Position numbers and translations under genes: made by a program. A stretch of DNA of 64,000 nucleotides from Bog-473 sp963750075 (GTDB taxonomy: Bacteria > Actinomycetota > Acidimicrobiia > Acidimicrobiales > RAAP-2): positions 136,581 to 200,580 of the forward strand of contig CAVVPG010000006.1 of assembly GCA_963750075.1 (NCBI GenBank), given 5' to 3'. Positions 17,112-25,033 of this stretch are shown piece after piece. The notes beneath the pieces are model-generated. The model had not been told where the DNA came from and did not search any database. It was given only the letters and a program-made list of their open reading frames with translations. How positions within the stretch are numbered: the first letter of the stretch is position 1; the number at the start of each line of letters is the position of its first letter.

Positions 17112-17762
17112 ATGAGTGACATGGAATTGATGACATCGGGTCAGCGGACCGCGCTCCACAGTGTCGCGTTGGACCTTCACAGCAGATTTGAGGGCGTGTT
17201 CGGAGAGGAGACGATCGAGGCCCTGGTGTTGGACAGCTTCCACGAATTGGCACAAAGGGCGACCGTGACCCGGTGGCTCGTAGTGAGCTCGCAGCGATTC
17301 GCCGAGCAGCGACTCAAGGCCTTGATCCACGCGGAGGACCGCTCCGTCAAGAAGGTCCCGGCAGTCTTGTTCTTGTGCGTGCACAACGCGGGCCGCTCCC
17401 AGATGGCGCTGGGTTGGTTCAACCAACTCGCCGGCGCGAACGCCATCGCGTGGTCGGGGGGATCGGAGCCGGGGGCGGAGATCAATCAGGGCGTCGTGGC
17501 CGCGATGGCCGAGGTGGGCATCGACATCACCGGGGAGTTCCCCAAACCCTGGACCGCTGAATTCCTGGGTGCGGCGGACGTCGTCGTGACCATGGGGTGC
17601 GGCGACGCCTGCCCGCTGGTCCCCGGGAAGCACTACGAGGACTGGGATCTGGAAGACCCGAGCGGCAAGACGCTCGAGGCGATCCGACCCATCCGAGATG
17701 AGATCCGTCGGAGGGTCGAAGTGCTCCTCGAGCAGCTCGCTCCGCGGCCCGCGTCGTCATGA
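17112..17762 (+). CDS. arsC: Arsenate reductase with N-terminal helical domain, copy 2
   Basis: A 216-aa paralogue of the protein at 15341 with the same architecture: helical domain 1-80, P-loop LCVHNAGRSQMA (C89), resolving C163/C167 in MGCGDACP. The catalytic half (EFPKPWT, FLGAADVVVTMGCGDACP, EDWDLEDP) is almost identical while the N-terminal helical domain has drifted more, which suggests duplication followed by selection on catalysis. It starts 18 nt after the dioxygenase and ends 12 nt from the convergent map gene, marking the right edge of the island. Confidence 0.88.
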   Translation: MSDMELMTSGQRTALHSVALDLHSRFEGVFGEETIEALVLDSFHELAQRATVTRWLVVSSQRFAEQRLKALIHAEDRSVKKVPAVLFLCVHNAGRSQMALGWFNQLAGANAIAWSGGSEPGAEINQGVVAAMAEVGIDITGEFPKPWTAEFLGAADVVVTMGCGDACPLVPGKHYEDWDLEDPSGKTLEAIRPIRDEIRRRVEVLLEQLAPRPASS

Positions 17763-17774
17763 GCACGCCGATTC

Positions 17775-18515
17775 TCAGGTGACGGTGAAGACCTCGGGGC
17801 CGTGCTCGGTGACCGCGATCGTGTGCTCGAAGTGGGCCGAGAGGCTCCCGTCGGCGGTCACGACGCTCCAGCCGTCGTCGAGGAGCATCGTCTCGGGAGA
17901 GCCGACGTTGACCATGGGCTCTATGGCGAAGACGTTGCCCGTCTTGAGGGCGGGGCCCCGGGTGCCCGGCCAGTAGTTGGGCACCTGGGGCTGCTCGTGC
18001 ATCGCCGTCCCGATGGCGTGGCCCACGTACTCCCGCACGACGCTGAAGCCGGCCGCCTCGGCCACCTGCTGGACCGCCCGGCCCACCTCGTTGAGGGCGT
18101 TGCCCCGGACCAGCTGCTCGATCCCCGCCCACAGGCTGCGCTCGGTCACCTCGAGCAGCTTCTCCGCCTCCGCCGAGATGGTCCCGATGCCCATGGTGAA
18201 GGCGGCGTCGCCGTGGTAGCCCTCGATGATGGCCCCGCAGTCGATGGAGAGGATGTCCCCCTCCTCCAGCACGTAGCCGCCCGGGATCCCGTGCACGATC
18301 ATGGAGTTGGGCGAGGTGCAGATGACGGCCGGGAAGCCGTGGTAGCCGAGGAAGTTGGACGTGGCGCCCCGGCGCTCCAGGACGTCGCGGGCCACCCGGT
18401 CGAGCTCCGCCGTGGTGACCCCCGGCTTGGCGGCCACCCGGGTCGCCTCGTGCATCTCGGCCACGACCTTGCCGGCGCGGCGCATCTTGGCCAGCTCGGC
18501 CTCGTTGCGCCTCAC
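17775..18515 (-). CDS. map: Methionine aminopeptidase type I
   Basis: Removes initiator methionine from nascent proteins. The dinuclear metal ligands are visible: the aspartates of SIDCGAIIEGYHGDAAFT, the histidine of GHAIGTAMHEQPQVPNY, and the glutamates of AIEPMV and EHTIAVTE. The 246-aa protein starts at a GTG overlapping the adk stop (GTGA). In most genomes infA follows; here map ends next to the arsenic island. Confidence 0.97.
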   Translation of the reverse strand: MRRNEAELAKMRRAGKVVAEMHEATRVAAKPGVTTAELDRVARDVLERRGATSNFLGYHGFPAVICTSPNSMIVHGIPGGYVLEEGDILSIDCGAIIEGYHGDAAFTMGIGTISAEAEKLLEVTERSLWAGIEQLVRGNALNEVGRAVQQVAEAAGFSVVREYVGHAIGTAMHEQPQVPNYWPGTRGPALKTGNVFAIEPMVNVGSPETMLLDDGWSVVTADGSLSAHFEHTIAVTEHGPEVFTVT

Positions 18516-19195
18516 GGGTTGCCGCGCGCCTTCTGCTCGTGGCGCAGGCTGTCGATGGCCGCCACCACGCGCCGGGTCACCGCGTCGGGGGACCCGGTGC
18601 CGTTGATCTCGGCCAGCAGGTCACGCTCCTTGTACCAGTGCAGCAGGGGCTCGGTCTCCTCCTCGTAGAGGTTGAGCCGCCGCTCGATCGCCTCCTCCGT
18701 GTCGTCCTCGCGCTGGATGACCTCGCCGCCGCAGACGTCGCAGGTCCAGTTGACCAACGGCGGGGCCGCGGTCGAGTAATTGGCGCCGCAGTCGACGCAG
18801 ACCCGGCGCGAGGCCAGCCGCTTCATGACCAGGGTGGTGGGGACCTGCAGGTCGATCACCAGGTCGAGCCCGAACGGCTCGAGGATCTTCTCGAGGGACT
18901 CGGCCTGCCCCGGCGTGCGAGGGCAGCCGTCGAGCACGAACCCGCGCCCGGTGGTGTCGCGCTCGCTCAGCCGTCCGCCCACCATCTCCATGACGAGGTC
19001 GTCGGGGATGAGCTCACCCATCTCCATCAGCGTCTGCGCGCGCTGGCCGATGGGCGAGCGCGACTTGACCTCGCTGCGCAGCATGTCTCCGGTGGAGACG
19101 TGCGGCACCACGTAGTGGTGCGACAGGCGGACGCACTGCGTCCCCTTGCCGGCCCCCTGCTTGCCGAGGACCACGAGCCTGACCCCGGGGATCAC
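18512..19195 (-). CDS. adk: Adenylate kinase (zinc-LID form)
   Basis: Phosphotransfer between ATP and AMP. P-loop GKQGAGKGTQ near the N-terminus, AMP-binding STGDMLR and GFVLDGCPRT, and a LID with four zinc cysteines (CVDC and CDVC). The 227-aa protein starts at a GTG 6 nt after the secY stop and overlaps map. Confidence 0.97.
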   Translation of the reverse strand: MIPGVRLVVLGKQGAGKGTQCVRLSHHYVVPHVSTGDMLRSEVKSRSPIGQRAQTLMEMGELIPDDLVMEMVGGRLSERDTTGRGFVLDGCPRTPGQAESLEKILEPFGLDLVIDLQVPTTLVMKRLASRRVCVDCGANYSTAAPPLVNWTCDVCGGEVIQREDDTEEAIERRLNLYEEETEPLLHWYKERDLLAEINGTGSPDAVTRRVVAAIDSLRHEQKARGNP

Positions 19196-19201
19196 TGGCG
19201 C

Positions 19202-20488
19202 CTACTTGAGGAAGCCCTCGTAGTTGCGCATCATGAGCTGGCTGTCGATCTGGCGCATGGTCTCGAGGGCGACGCCCACCGAGATCAGGAGCGTCGTCCC
19301 GTAGAACGGGAAGCGGTTCAGGTGCCAGAGCGCCATGAGGAGCGAGGGCACGACGGCCACCGAGCCCAGGAAGAGGGCGCCGACGACCGTGATGCGGCTG
19401 AGGATGTGGGCGAAGTAGCGCTCGGTGGGCGGCCCGGGCCGGATGCCCGGGACGAAACCACCCTGCTTGCGGATCAGGTCGGCCTGCTGGTGCGGGTCGA
19501 AGGCGACGTACACGTAGAAGAAGGTGAACATCACGATGAGAAGGAAGTATGCCGCGATGTAGAAGAAGCTCGTGGGCGTCAGGCTGGTGCGCACGAAGTT
19601 CTGGAACCAGTTCCACGGGATGACGTTGGAGAGCAGCACCGGGATGTAGAGCACGGAGCTGGCGAAGATGATCGGGATCACGCCGGACTGGTTCACCTTC
19701 AGCGGGATGTAGGTGGAGCTCCCGCCGTACATCCGCCGGCCCACCACCCGGCGGGCGAAGGTCACCGGGATGCGGCGCTGGCCCTGGTCCATGAAGACGA
19801 TGAACACCAGCAGCACCAACGAGACCACGATGATGATCCCGAATTTGGCCTTGCCCCCCTCCTCGTAGATCGCCTTGAACCCGGTGGGGATGGCCGCCAC
19901 CACGTTGGCGAAGATCAGGATCGACATGCCCTGGCCGATGCCGCGCTGGGTGATGAGCTCGGCCAGCCACATGACGAACGCGGTGCCGGCGGTGAGGATC
20001 AGCACCATGAACAGGGCGAGGGGCCAGGTGAAGCTCGGGATCAGGTCGACGCTCGTGCCGAGCAGGGCGGAGTCGTGGCCGTGGAAGGCGTAGACCAGGC
20101 CTGCGGACTGCATGACGGCCAGGCCCACGGTGAGGTAGCGGGTCGTCTGGGTGATCTTCTTCTGGCCGACCGCGCCCTGGTCGCGCCACTCCTCGAGCTT
20201 GGGGATCACCGTGGAGAGCAGCTGAATGATGATGGAGCTGGTGATGTAGGGCATGACGCCCAGGCCGAAGACGGCCAGGCGCACCAGGGCGCCGCCGCTG
20301 AAGAGGTTCAGGAAGCCGAGCACGCCCGACGCCGAGGCCGAGCTCTCGAGCCCCTGCAGGCGCGCCCAGTTGACGCCGGGCACAGGGACGTTGGCCCCGA
20401 TCTGGTAGAGGGCGATGACCGCGAGCGTGAAGACGACCTTGTTGCGAAGGTCGGGGACCCTGAAGATGTTGGCGAGCCGGGAGAGCAT
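19202..20488 (-). CDS. secY: Protein translocase subunit SecY
   Basis: Central pore of the Sec translocon in the cytoplasmic membrane, 428 aa with ten hydrophobic helices. It begins LANIFRVPDLRNKVVFTLAV; the plug region is FSGGALVRLAVFGLGVMPYI, and FVPGIRPGPPTERY is the conserved cytosolic C5 loop. It lies between rplO and adk as in the spc operon. Confidence 0.97.
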   Translation of the reverse strand: MLSRLANIFRVPDLRNKVVFTLAVIALYQIGANVPVPGVNWARLQGLESSASASGVLGFLNLFSGGALVRLAVFGLGVMPYITSSIIIQLLSTVIPKLEEWRDQGAVGQKKITQTTRYLTVGLAVMQSAGLVYAFHGHDSALLGTSVDLIPSFTWPLALFMVLILTAGTAFVMWLAELITQRGIGQGMSILIFANVVAAIPTGFKAIYEEGGKAKFGIIIVVSLVLLVFIVFMDQGQRRIPVTFARRVVGRRMYGGSSTYIPLKVNQSGVIPIIFASSVLYIPVLLSNVIPWNWFQNFVRTSLTPTSFFYIAAYFLLIVMFTFFYVYVAFDPHQQADLIRKQGGFVPGIRPGPPTERYFAHILSRITVVGALFLGSVAVVPSLLMALWHLNRFPFYGTTLLISVGVALETMRQIDSQLMMRNYEGFLK

Positions 20489-20521
20489 GCCCTTCCTCTC
20501 AGTGGTGTCCCGGTGTGGTCA

Positions 20522-21010
20522 CTATCGGTTCATCAAGGCATTGCCCGAGGCGGGCGGTCGCCCATGGGCGAAGGGCAGCGGCACCCGCTCGACGCTACCC
20601 CCCGCTGCGGTGATGGCCGCCTCGGCCGCCTTGGAGAACGCGTGCGCCGACACACGGACGGGCCGGGACAGCGAGCCCTGGCCGAGGACCTTGACCAGGG
20701 CCTTGGGCCGCACCAGGCGGGCCTCCACCAGGGTCTCGACGGTGACCTCGTCGACCCCGAGCGCGTCGAGGGCGGCGAGGTTGACCGGGGTGTAGCTGAC
20801 CCGGAACGGGTTGGTGAACCCCTTGAGCTTGGGGATGCGCTGCATGAGGGGCAGCTGGCCGCCCTCGAAGCCGACGGGCACGGTGCTGCGGGCCTTCTGG
20901 CCCTTCATGCCGCGGCCGGCCGTCTTGTGGCCCTTGCCTCCGGTGCCGCGTCCGACGCGGCGCTTGGCCTTGGTCGCCCCCTTGGGCGGCGCCAGATCGT
21001 GCAGCTTCAC
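20522..21010 (-). CDS. rplO: Ribosomal protein L15
   Basis: Large-subunit protein, 162 aa. It opens KLHDLAPPKGATKAKRRVGRG and continues with GGKGHKTAGRGMKGQKAR, FEGGQLPLMQRIPKLKGF. The GTG start at 21010 overlaps the rpmD stop (GTGA). Longer upstream readings belong to the wrong frame. Confidence 0.96.
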   Translation of the reverse strand: MKLHDLAPPKGATKAKRRVGRGTGGKGHKTAGRGMKGQKARSTVPVGFEGGQLPLMQRIPKLKGFTNPFRVSYTPVNLAALDALGVDEVTVETLVEARLVRPKALVKVLGQGSLSRPVRVSAHAFSKAAEAAITAAGGSVERVPLPFAHGRPPASGNALMNR

Positions 21011-21228
21011 TTCGAGACCTCCTCGACGCGGATCAGGTGCGGCACCCGGGCCAGCATGCCCCTGATTTCGGGGCGGTCGGGCAGGTCGTTGGTCTGCCCG
21101 ATGCCGCGCAGACCGAGGGCCCGCAGCGTGCCGCGGTGCTTGGGCTTGGTGCCGATGGCCGAGCGCGTCTGGGTGACGAGCAGCCGGGTCTCCCCCGTCG
21201 ACGTCTTGGTGGTGGCCCTGGGCGGCAT
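21007..21228 (-). CDS. rpmD: Ribosomal protein L30
   Basis: A 73-aa protein starting MPPRATTKTSTGETRL. The core LLVTQTRSAIGTKPKHRGTL, LGLRGIGQTNDLPD and RGMLARVPHLIRVEEV is typical. It has a slightly extended N-terminus. It lies 2 nt after rpsE and overlaps rplO. Confidence 0.95.
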   Translation of the reverse strand: MPPRATTKTSTGETRLLVTQTRSAIGTKPKHRGTLRALGLRGIGQTNDLPDRPEIRGMLARVPHLIRVEEVSK

Positions 21229-21230
21229 CG

Positions 21231-21782
21231 TCAGCGCCCCTCCGCCGCGTACAGCTCGGTCTCGCGCCTGCGCTCGCGGTAGGCCCGCAGCACGCCGCCC
21301 GGCGTGACCTCGTCGGCCGCCTTGCCGCGCAGCGCGGCCACGTCGTCGGGCCGGCGCAGCTGCTTGAGCCCGGCGATGGTGGCGTGGGCCACGTTGATGC
21401 CGTTCGACGATCCCAGCGACTTGGCCAGGATGTCGCGGATGCCGGCCATCTCGAGGATGTGGCGCGCCGCGCCGCCGGCGATGACGCCGGTGCCGGGAGC
21501 GGCCGGCTTGAGCAGGACCCGGCCGGCACCGCTCTCGCCGATGACGGGGTGCACGATCGTGCTGCCGGCGAGGGGGACCTCGAAGAGGTTCTTGCGCGCC
21601 TCTTCGATCCCCTTCTGGACCGCCAGCCCGGCCTCCTTGGCCTTGCCGTAGCCGAGGCCGACCTTCCCGTTGCCGTCGCCGACCACCATGAGCGCGGCGA
21701 AGGAGAACCGCCGGCCGCCCTTGACGACCTTGGCCACCCGGTTCACCTTGATGGTGCGCTCTTCGTACTGTGTGTCGACCAT
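21231..21782 (-). CDS. rpsE: Ribosomal protein S5
   Basis: Decoding-fidelity protein, 183 aa. VNRVAKVVKGGRRFSFAALMVVGDGNGKVG is the conserved N-terminal double-stranded RNA-binding domain, and GVIAGGAARHILEMAGIRDILAKSLGS the C-terminal domain. It lies 2 nt after the rplR stop. Confidence 0.97.
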   Translation of the reverse strand: MVDTQYEERTIKVNRVAKVVKGGRRFSFAALMVVGDGNGKVGLGYGKAKEAGLAVQKGIEEARKNLFEVPLAGSTIVHPVIGESGAGRVLLKPAAPGTGVIAGGAARHILEMAGIRDILAKSLGSSNGINVAHATIAGLKQLRRPDDVAALRGKAADEVTPGGVLRAYRERRRETELYAAEGR

Positions 21783-21784
21783 TC

Positions 21785-22159
21785 TCAGAACTCCAGTCCC
21801 TCGGCACGTGCCGCGTCAGCCAGGACGGCGACACGCCCGTGATAGACGAAGCCCCCCCGGTCGAAGACCACCTTGGTGATGCCTGCAGCCTTGGCCCGCG
21901 AGCCGAGCAGGCGCCCGACCGACTCTGCGCCCGTCACGTTACCGCCACCCGCCTTGCCCAGTGACGCGCGCAGGTCCGGCTCCACGGAGGAGGCGGCGGC
22001 CAGGGTGCGGCCGGTGGTGTCGTCGATGAGCTGGGCCGAGATGTGGCGGTTGGACCGGTGGACGGCCAGGCGCGGGCATTCGCCCGTCCCGCGCACCTTC
22101 ATGCGAACGCGGTCGTGGCGCCGGAGGCGCAGCCGGGTTCGGTCGCTCGTGCGTGCCAT
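21785..22159 (-). CDS. rplR: Ribosomal protein L18
   Basis: 5S rRNA-binding protein, 124 aa, with RLRLRRHDRVRMKVRGT, RLAVHRSNRHISAQLIDD and VVFDRGGFVYHGRVAVLADAARAEGLEF. Its first base is shared with the rplF stop. Confidence 0.97.
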   Translation of the reverse strand: MARTSDRTRLRLRRHDRVRMKVRGTGECPRLAVHRSNRHISAQLIDDTTGRTLAAASSVEPDLRASLGKAGGGNVTGAESVGRLLGSRAKAAGITKVVFDRGGFVYHGRVAVLADAARAEGLEF

Positions 22160-22698
22160 TACTTCGCGGCCTTTCCTGCCTTGCGCAGCACTCTCTCGTT
22201 GGCGTAGCGCACGCCCTTGCCCTTGTAGGGCTCGGGCTTGCGCAGCTTGCGGATGTCGGCGGCCACCTGGCCCACCTTCTCCTTGTCGATGCCCTTGACG
22301 ATGATGCGCGTCGGCACCGGCACCTCGAAGGTGATGCCGTCGGGCGCGTCGACGAGGACGGGGTGCGAGAAGCCCAGTGCCAGCTCGAGCGCGCTCGGGC
22401 CCTTGGCGGTGGCGCGGTAGCCCACGCCCACGATCTCGAGCTCCTTGGAGAAGCCGTCGGTGACCCCCGAGACCATGTTGGCCACGAGCGAGCGCGACAA
22501 GCCGTGCAGGGCGCGGTGCCGGCGCTCGTCGTCGGGCCGGCTGACCACGAGCGTGTCACCCTCCTGGGCGATGCTGATGCCCTCGGGCAGGTCACGCGCC
22601 AGCGTGCCTTGCGGTCCCTTGACGCTCACCGTGGCACCGCTCAGGGTGACGGTGACGTTGGACGGGACGGGGATCGGCGAACGTCCGACGCGCGACAT
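22159..22698 (-). CDS. rplF: Ribosomal protein L6
   Basis: Large-subunit stalk-base protein, 179 aa: MSRVGRSPIPVPSNVTV, NMVSGVTDGFSKELEIVGVGYRA, GIDKEKVGQVAADIRKLRKPEPYKGKGVRY. Located between rpsH and rplR. Confidence 0.97.
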   Translation of the reverse strand: MSRVGRSPIPVPSNVTVTLSGATVSVKGPQGTLARDLPEGISIAQEGDTLVVSRPDDERRHRALHGLSRSLVANMVSGVTDGFSKELEIVGVGYRATAKGPSALELALGFSHPVLVDAPDGITFEVPVPTRIIVKGIDKEKVGQVAADIRKLRKPEPYKGKGVRYANERVLRKAGKAAK

Positions 22699-22737
22699 CA
22701 GGCCTCCCCTCGGAAATCGGCGTCACGGGTCATGGCG

Positions 22738-23142
22738 CTACCAGACATGGCACAGCACCTCGCCGCCGAGGTGCTTCCGCCGCGCCTCGGCGTCGGTCAG
22801 GAGCCCCTGGCTGGTGGAGACCACGGCCACACCCATGCCGCCGAGCACGCGCGGCATGCCGTCGGCCCGGGCGTAGATGCGCAGGCCGGGCTTGGAGACA
22901 CGCTTGATCCCCGCGATGGTGCGAGTGCGGTCACCCGAGTACTTCAGGGTGATCTCGAGGGTGGTCCCCGGCTTGCCCTGATTGGGCTCGACCTTGTAGC
23001 CCGCGATGAAGCCCTCGCGCTCGAGGACCGAGGCGAGGGACTCCTTGAGCTTCGACCCGGGCATGCGCACCGTGTCGAACATGGCGGAGTTGGCGTTGCG
23101 GATCCGCGTCAGCATGTCCGCGATGGGGTCGGTCATCGTCAT
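22738..23142 (-). CDS. rpsH: Ribosomal protein S8
   Basis: 16S central-domain binder and, in E. coli, the spc-operon autoregulator. 134 aa: TDPIADMLTRIRNAN, KRVSKPGLRIYARADGMPRVLGGMG, VSTSQGLLTDAEARRKHLGGE. Located between rpsN and rplF. Confidence 0.97.
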   Translation of the reverse strand: MTMTDPIADMLTRIRNANSAMFDTVRMPGSKLKESLASVLEREGFIAGYKVEPNQGKPGTTLEITLKYSGDRTRTIAGIKRVSKPGLRIYARADGMPRVLGGMGVAVVSTSQGLLTDAEARRKHLGGEVLCHVW

Positions 23143-23148
23143 GGCGGC

Positions 23149-23334
23149 CTACCAGCTTGCCTTCGTGACGCCGGGCACCTCGCCCGCATGCACCATGACG
23201 CGCAAGCAGATCCGGCACAGCCCGAACTTGCGGTACACGGCTTTGGGCCGCCCACACCGCTGGCACCGGGTGTAGCCCCGGACCTTGAACTTGGGGGTGC
23301 GTCGCTGCTTCTCGATCAATGCCTTTTTCGCCAT
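23149..23334 (-). CDS. rpsN: Ribosomal protein S14, zinc-binding type Z
   Basis: A 61-aa head protein with two CxxC pairs forming the zinc site: YTRCQRCGRP and LCRICLR. The short zinc form is typical of Gram-positive bacteria. It lies between rplE and rpsH. Confidence 0.97.
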   Translation of the reverse strand: MAKKALIEKQRRTPKFKVRGYTRCQRCGRPKAVYRKFGLCRICLRVMVHAGEVPGVTKASW

Positions 23335-23338
23335 GTTG

Positions 23339-23911
23339 CTACCGGGTCTCCTGTCGGAACGGAAAGCCGAACGCTGCCAGGAACGCCCGTCCCTCCTCGT
23401 TGGTGCGTGCGGTGGTGACGATGGTGATGTCCATGCCGCGGGTCGTGTCGATCTTGTCGTAGTCGATTTCAGGGAAGATCAGCTGCTCGGTGACGCCGAA
23501 GGTGTAGTTGCCGTGGCCGTCGAAGGACCGGGGCGAAAGGCCCCGGAAGTCGCGGATGCGCGGGATGGCCAGGCTGAGCAGGCGGTCGAAGAACTCCCAG
23601 GCGCGGTCGCCCCGCAGCGTCGCCTTGACCCCGATCGACTGCCCCTCGCGCAGCTTGAAGCCGGCGATGGACTTCTTGGCCCGCGTCACGACGGGCTTCT
23701 GGCCGGTGATGACCTCGAGGTCACGCTGGGCCCCCTCAATGAGGGAGGCCTGCTGGGTGGCGCGGCCCACGCCCATGTTGATGACGATCTTCTCGAGCCG
23801 GGGCACCTCCATGACGTTGCCCAGGCCGAGCTCCTCCCTGAGCCGGTCCCGCAACTCGGTGAGGTAGCGCTCCTTGAGGCGGGGGCGTGCCGGTGCCGTG
23901 GCGGTGCTCAC
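23339..23911 (-). CDS. rplE: Ribosomal protein L5
   Basis: 5S rRNA- and P-tRNA-contacting protein. The core EVPRLEKIVINMGVGRATQ, GQKPVVTRAKKSIAGFKLREGQ and FRGLSPRSFDGHGNYTFGV is clear. The GTG at 23911 overlaps the rplX stop (GTGA) and gives 190 aa; a start five codons earlier is less likely. Confidence 0.96.
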   Translation of the reverse strand: MSTATAPARPRLKERYLTELRDRLREELGLGNVMEVPRLEKIVINMGVGRATQQASLIEGAQRDLEVITGQKPVVTRAKKSIAGFKLREGQSIGVKATLRGDRAWEFFDRLLSLAIPRIRDFRGLSPRSFDGHGNYTFGVTEQLIFPEIDYDKIDTTRGMDITIVTTARTNEEGRAFLAAFGFPFRQETR

Positions 23912-24216
23912 AGCACGGCCCCGCACTTCTTGCAGACGCGTACCTTCTCGCCGTCGGCCTCAATGCGGAAGCCGGCCCGGGTGGGCTGGTCACAGCTCTT
24001 GCAGACCAGGGCCACCGTGGAGACGTGCACGGGCATGAACTTGTCGATGACGCCGCCCTGTTGGGTGGCGCGGGTCGGCTTGGCATGGCGCTTGGCCACG
24101 TTGACGCCCTCGAGGATGACGCGCTCCCGCGACGGGATGGCACGCACGACCTCGGCCTTCTTGCCCTTGTCCTTGCCCTGGAGCACGACGACGGTGTCTC
24201 CCTTGTGGATCTTCAT
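23908..24216 (-). CDS. rplX: Ribosomal protein L24
   Basis: Assembly-initiator protein with a KOW motif: MKIHKGDTVVVLQGKDKGK, then GVNVAKRHAKPT. The C-terminus has two CxxC pairs (CKSC and CKKC), a potential zinc site. 102 aa; the ATG at 24216 lies 2 nt after rplN. Confidence 0.96.
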   Translation of the reverse strand: MKIHKGDTVVVLQGKDKGKKAEVVRAIPSRERVILEGVNVAKRHAKPTRATQQGGVIDKFMPVHVSTVALVCKSCDQPTRAGFRIEADGEKVRVCKKCGAVL

Positions 24217-24218
24217 GG

Positions 24219-24587
24219 CTAGAGCACCTCCGGGGCCAGCGACACGATGCGCATGAAGCGCTTGTCCCGCAGCTCGCGGCCCACCGGCCCGAAGATGCGG
24301 GTGCCGCGCGGCTGCTGCTGATCGTTGATGAGGACGGCGGCGTTCTCGTCGAAGCGGATGTAGCTCCCGTCGGGACGCCGCTTCTCCTTCTTCGTACGCA
24401 CGACGACACACTTGACGACGTCGCCCTTCTTGACGGCCGCACCGGGGATGGCGTCCTTGACCGTGGCCACGAAGACGTCGCCGATGCTGGCGTAGCGCCG
24501 GCGCGAGCCGCCCAGCACGCGGATGCACAGGACCTCGCGCGCGCCGGAGTTGTCGGCCACCCGGAGCCTGGACTCCTGCTGAATCAT
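24219..24587 (-). CDS. rplN: Ribosomal protein L14
   Basis: Inter-subunit bridge protein of the standard 122 aa: MIQQESRLRVADNSGAREVL, GSRRRYASIGD, GTRIFGPVGRELRDKRFMRIVSLAPEVL. The ATG overlaps the rpsQ stop (ATGA). Confidence 0.97.
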   Translation of the reverse strand: MIQQESRLRVADNSGAREVLCIRVLGGSRRRYASIGDVFVATVKDAIPGAAVKKGDVVKCVVVRTKKEKRRPDGSYIRFDENAAVLINDQQQPRGTRIFGPVGRELRDKRFMRIVSLAPEVL

Positions 24588-25033
24588 CGGGCCCGCTCCA
24601 CGACTTCGGTGAGGCGCCAGCGCTTGAGCTTGGACAGCGGACGGGTCTCCTGCACCCGGACCCGGTCCCCGACCTTGGCGGTGTCCTCGGCATCGTGCAC
24701 GTAGAGCTTCTTGGTGCGCTGCACCGTCTTGCCGTACTTGGGGTGGCGCACCCGCTCCACGACGGCGACCACGACGGTCGAGGTCATGGCGTCGGAGACG
24801 ACGATCCCCTCCCGCACCTTGCGGCGGTTCGGGCGCGGGCCCGCCTCGGCCGGCTCCGCCGCGGCGTTCGGAGCCGGGGCGGCGGGCGGCACCGGGACCG
24901 CGGCCTCGATGTCGGTGGCCGGCAGCTCGGTCGCGGCCTCGGCCTCGATGGCGTCGAGTGCCATGGCGGCGTCGGCCGCGGCGGCCCTGGCCTGCTCGGC
25001 CGCCTCTTCGTTCTCTGGGGTCTCGTCGGCCAT
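24584..25033 (-). CDS. rpsQ: Ribosomal protein S17 with N-terminal Ala/Glu/Pro extension
   Basis: 16S-binding OB-fold protein. Residues about 68-149 are a normal S17 (RRKVREGIVVSDAMTSTVVV, HPKYGKTVQRTKKLYVHDAED, TRPLSKLKRWRLTEVVERA). The first 67 residues are a low-complexity Ala/Glu/Pro stretch (EAEAATELPATDIEAAVPVP) absent from the roughly 85-aa family norm. The ATG at 25033 overlaps the rpmC stop by one base, supporting the long start; no good internal start with a ribosome-binding site was seen. The extension parallels those of rpmC, rpsC, rplV and rplD. Confidence 0.94.
   Translation of the reverse strand: MADETPENEEAAEQARAAAADAAMALDAIEAEAATELPATDIEAAVPVPPAAPAPNAAAEPAEAGPRPNRRKVREGIVVSDAMTSTVVVAVVERVRHPKYGKTVQRTKKLYVHDAEDTAKVGDRVRVQETRPLSKLKRWRLTEVVERAR

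Noticed and set aside
12147..17762. Integrase-mediated genomic island with attachment sites
   Set aside because: No integrase, transposase, tRNA target or clear terminal direct repeats could be seen.
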